Of a stretch of 6,877 bases of DNA, positions 5,620-6,877 are shown one piece after another. How positions within the stretch are numbered: position 1 is the stretch's first letter; the number at the start of each line of letters is the position of its first letter. This DNA is from Leptolyngbyaceae cyanobacterium SM1_3_5. GTDB lineage: Bacteria > Cyanobacteriota > Cyanobacteriia > Elainellales > Elainellaceae. Under the pieces are notes generated by a model. The model saw nothing but the letters and a program-made list of their open reading frames with translations, had not been told where the DNA came from and ran no database searches. Location: the NCBI GenBank assembly GCA_012031475.1, contig JAAUTJ010000260.1:1-6877 (forward strand), in the 5' to 3' direction. Both the position numbers and the translations under genes were made by a program.

Positions 5620-6877
5620 ATGTTGCGCTTAACTGAAATCAAACTGCCGCTTGATCACCCTGAAGAGGCGATCGAAGCGGCTATCCTCAAAAAGCTGCAA
5701 ATTGCGCCAGAAGCACTGATTCGCTACACCATCTTTAAGCGCAGCCAAGATGCTCGTAAGAAGGGGGGAAAATTGCGCTCGTCTACATTGTGGATGTCGA
5801 GACAACTCAGGAAAAGCTGCTGCTGCAACGCCTGAAAAAAGATCCCCATGTGATGCCAACGCCAGATATGAGCTATCGTCTGGTGGCACAAGCTCCCCGC
5901 AATCTCGCCAGTCGTCCGATTGTGATTGGCACAGGCCCCTGCGGTATGTTTGCCGGACTGCTGCTGGCGCAAATGGGGTTTCGCCCATTGTTGTTAGAAC
6001 GTGGAAAGCCAGTGCGCGATCGCACCGTAGACACCTTTGCCTTCTGGAAAAAGAAAGACACTTTGAACCCAGAATCGAACGCCCAGTTTGGCGAGGGTGG
6101 TGCGGGCACTTTTTCGGATGGCAAGCTTTACAGCCAGGTCAGAGACTCCAACCATTACGGGCGCAAGGTGCTGACCGAACTGGTCAATTTCGGAGCCAAC
6201 CCAGAAATTCTCTACGTCAATAAACCGCATATCGGCACCTTTAAGCTAGTCGGCATTGTCCAAAGTCTGCGCGCCAGAATTGAAGCACTCGGCGGCGAAA
6301 TTCGCTTTCAAAGCCGCGTTGTAGACATTCAGATTGAGAAGGGACAGGTGCAGGGGGTCACTCTTGCCAGCGGCGAATTTATTGCCAGTCAGCATGTGGT
6401 GCTGGCGGTGGGTCATAGCGCTCGCGATACGTTTCAAATGTTGTTCGATCGCGGCGTTTACATTGAACCCAAGCCGTTTTCCATTGGCTTTCGGGTTGAG
6501 CATCCACAACCCCTGATCGATCGCTGTCGGTTTGGCAATCAGGCGGGGCACAAGCTGCTGGGTGCTGCCGATTACAAACTGGTGCATCACTGCCAAACGG
6601 GTCGTTCTGTCTATAGCTTTTGTATGTGTCCCGGTGGTTTGGTTGTTGCCGCCGCGTCTGAACCGGGGCGAGTGGTCACCAACGGCATGAGCCAATACTC
6701 GCGCAACGAACGCAATGCCAACAGCGCGATCGTGGTCGGCATCACGCCCGACGATTATCCAGGACATCCCCTGGCAGGAATCGCCTTGCAGCGTCGCTTA
6801 GAAGAACGAGCCTTCGAGCTGGGCGGTGGCACCTATCATGCACCAGGGCAGCTTGTGGGAGACTTCCTTGCCGATCG
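5620..6877 (+). CDS. FAD-dependent oxidoreductase (COG2509-like), frame broken at G6 and cut by the window end
   Basis: This is a predicted NAD(P)/FAD-dependent dehydrogenase whose substrate is unknown. The N-terminal domain (MLRLTEIKLPLDHPEEAI through YTIFKRSQDARKKG) is in one frame up to about 5768. From 5769 the protein continues in another frame: KIALVYIVDVETTQEKLLL, then PTPDMSYRLVAQAP, then the FAD-binding Rossmann motif VIGTGPCGMFAG with the acidic end of strand 2 in LLLERGKPV, then QFGEGGAGTFSDGKLYSQ, VVLAVGHSARDTF, FSIGFRVEHPQ and SFCMCPGG. The break is at the G6 run 5763-5768. Four G gives ARKKGKIALVY, with the spacing I expect for the family; seven G also restores the frame. About 420 codons are visible of the roughly 530 to 560 usual, the rest lying beyond the window. 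The ATG is 2 bases after the methyltransferase stop, with no clear Shine-Dalgarno sequence, suggesting co-transcription. Confidence 0.85.

Larger units (their letters stand above)
763..6023. repeat. Dispersed HIP1 octamers (GCGATCGC)
   Basis: Exact copies start at 763, 1419, 1539, 1924, 2137, 2295, 3700, 4608, 4866, 5151, 5265, 5294 and 6016, with many near matches (GCGATCG or CGATCGC). HIP1 is a hallmark of most cyanobacterial genomes. None occurs in 1-762, which covers the IS remnant and the left edge, and only one lies in the 2.3 kb from 2303 to 4607, which covers parAB. Confidence 0.9.

Noticed and set aside
6246..6767. A 173-codon minus-strand ORF.
   Set aside because: It lies opposite the conserved FAD oxidoreductase frame and has no recognisable content.
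1..6877. CRISPR array, tRNA, rRNA or retron-like RNA.
   Set aside because: No regularly spaced repeats, no cloverleaf-like segment and no reverse transcriptase frame were seen on either strand.

Overview
The window looks like a piece of a cyanobacterial genome. The octamer GCGATCGC (HIP1, the highly iterated palindrome of cyanobacteria) occurs at least 13 times between 763 and 6023, where random sequence would give about 0.1. The Uma2-type protein, the THUMP rRNA methyltransferase and the FAD oxidoreductase also read like filamentous (Leptolyngbya/Oscillatoria-like) cyanobacterial versions. I cannot name a species.

The left part (1-2532) is accessory and decayed. At the left edge there is a minus-strand signal-peptide-like segment. 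It is followed by the C-terminal half of an ISAs1-family transposase (about 128-644) that lacks its N-terminal half and has one internal frameshift. Next is an apparently intact Uma2-family (PD-(D/E)XK fold) gene on the plus strand. It converges on two minus-strand remnants: a fragment resembling the late part of a type III restriction subunit R/DEAD-box helicase (1637-1885), and a protein with a hydrophobic glycine-rich N-terminus that a single-base frameshift splits into two ORFs (1899-2532).

The middle (2533-4491) is a minus-strand parA-parB partition operon, with ParA and ParB genes 9 bases apart. A pair of TCGATCGA palindromes lies about 40 bp beyond the parB stop, and a 7-bp inverted repeat lies just upstream of parA. 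These are candidates for a centromere-like site and an operator. Beside restriction and IS debris, the cassette suggests a former plasmid or integrated element, although parAB also occurs on cyanobacterial chromosomes.

The right part (4492-6877) is housekeeping-like: a THUMP-domain class I SAM-dependent RNA methyltransferase (RlmL-like) followed 2 bases later by an FAD-dependent oxidoreductase that runs off the window. Both are put out of frame near their N-termini at a run of exactly six G residues. Both reading frames are otherwise well conserved. The two G6 breaks, together with other one-base breaks at about 90, 367 and 2339, mean the window is either rich in indel errors or undergoing real decay or slippage. 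This is the main point to check. I see no CRISPR array, rRNA or tRNA, and no convincing new defence system.
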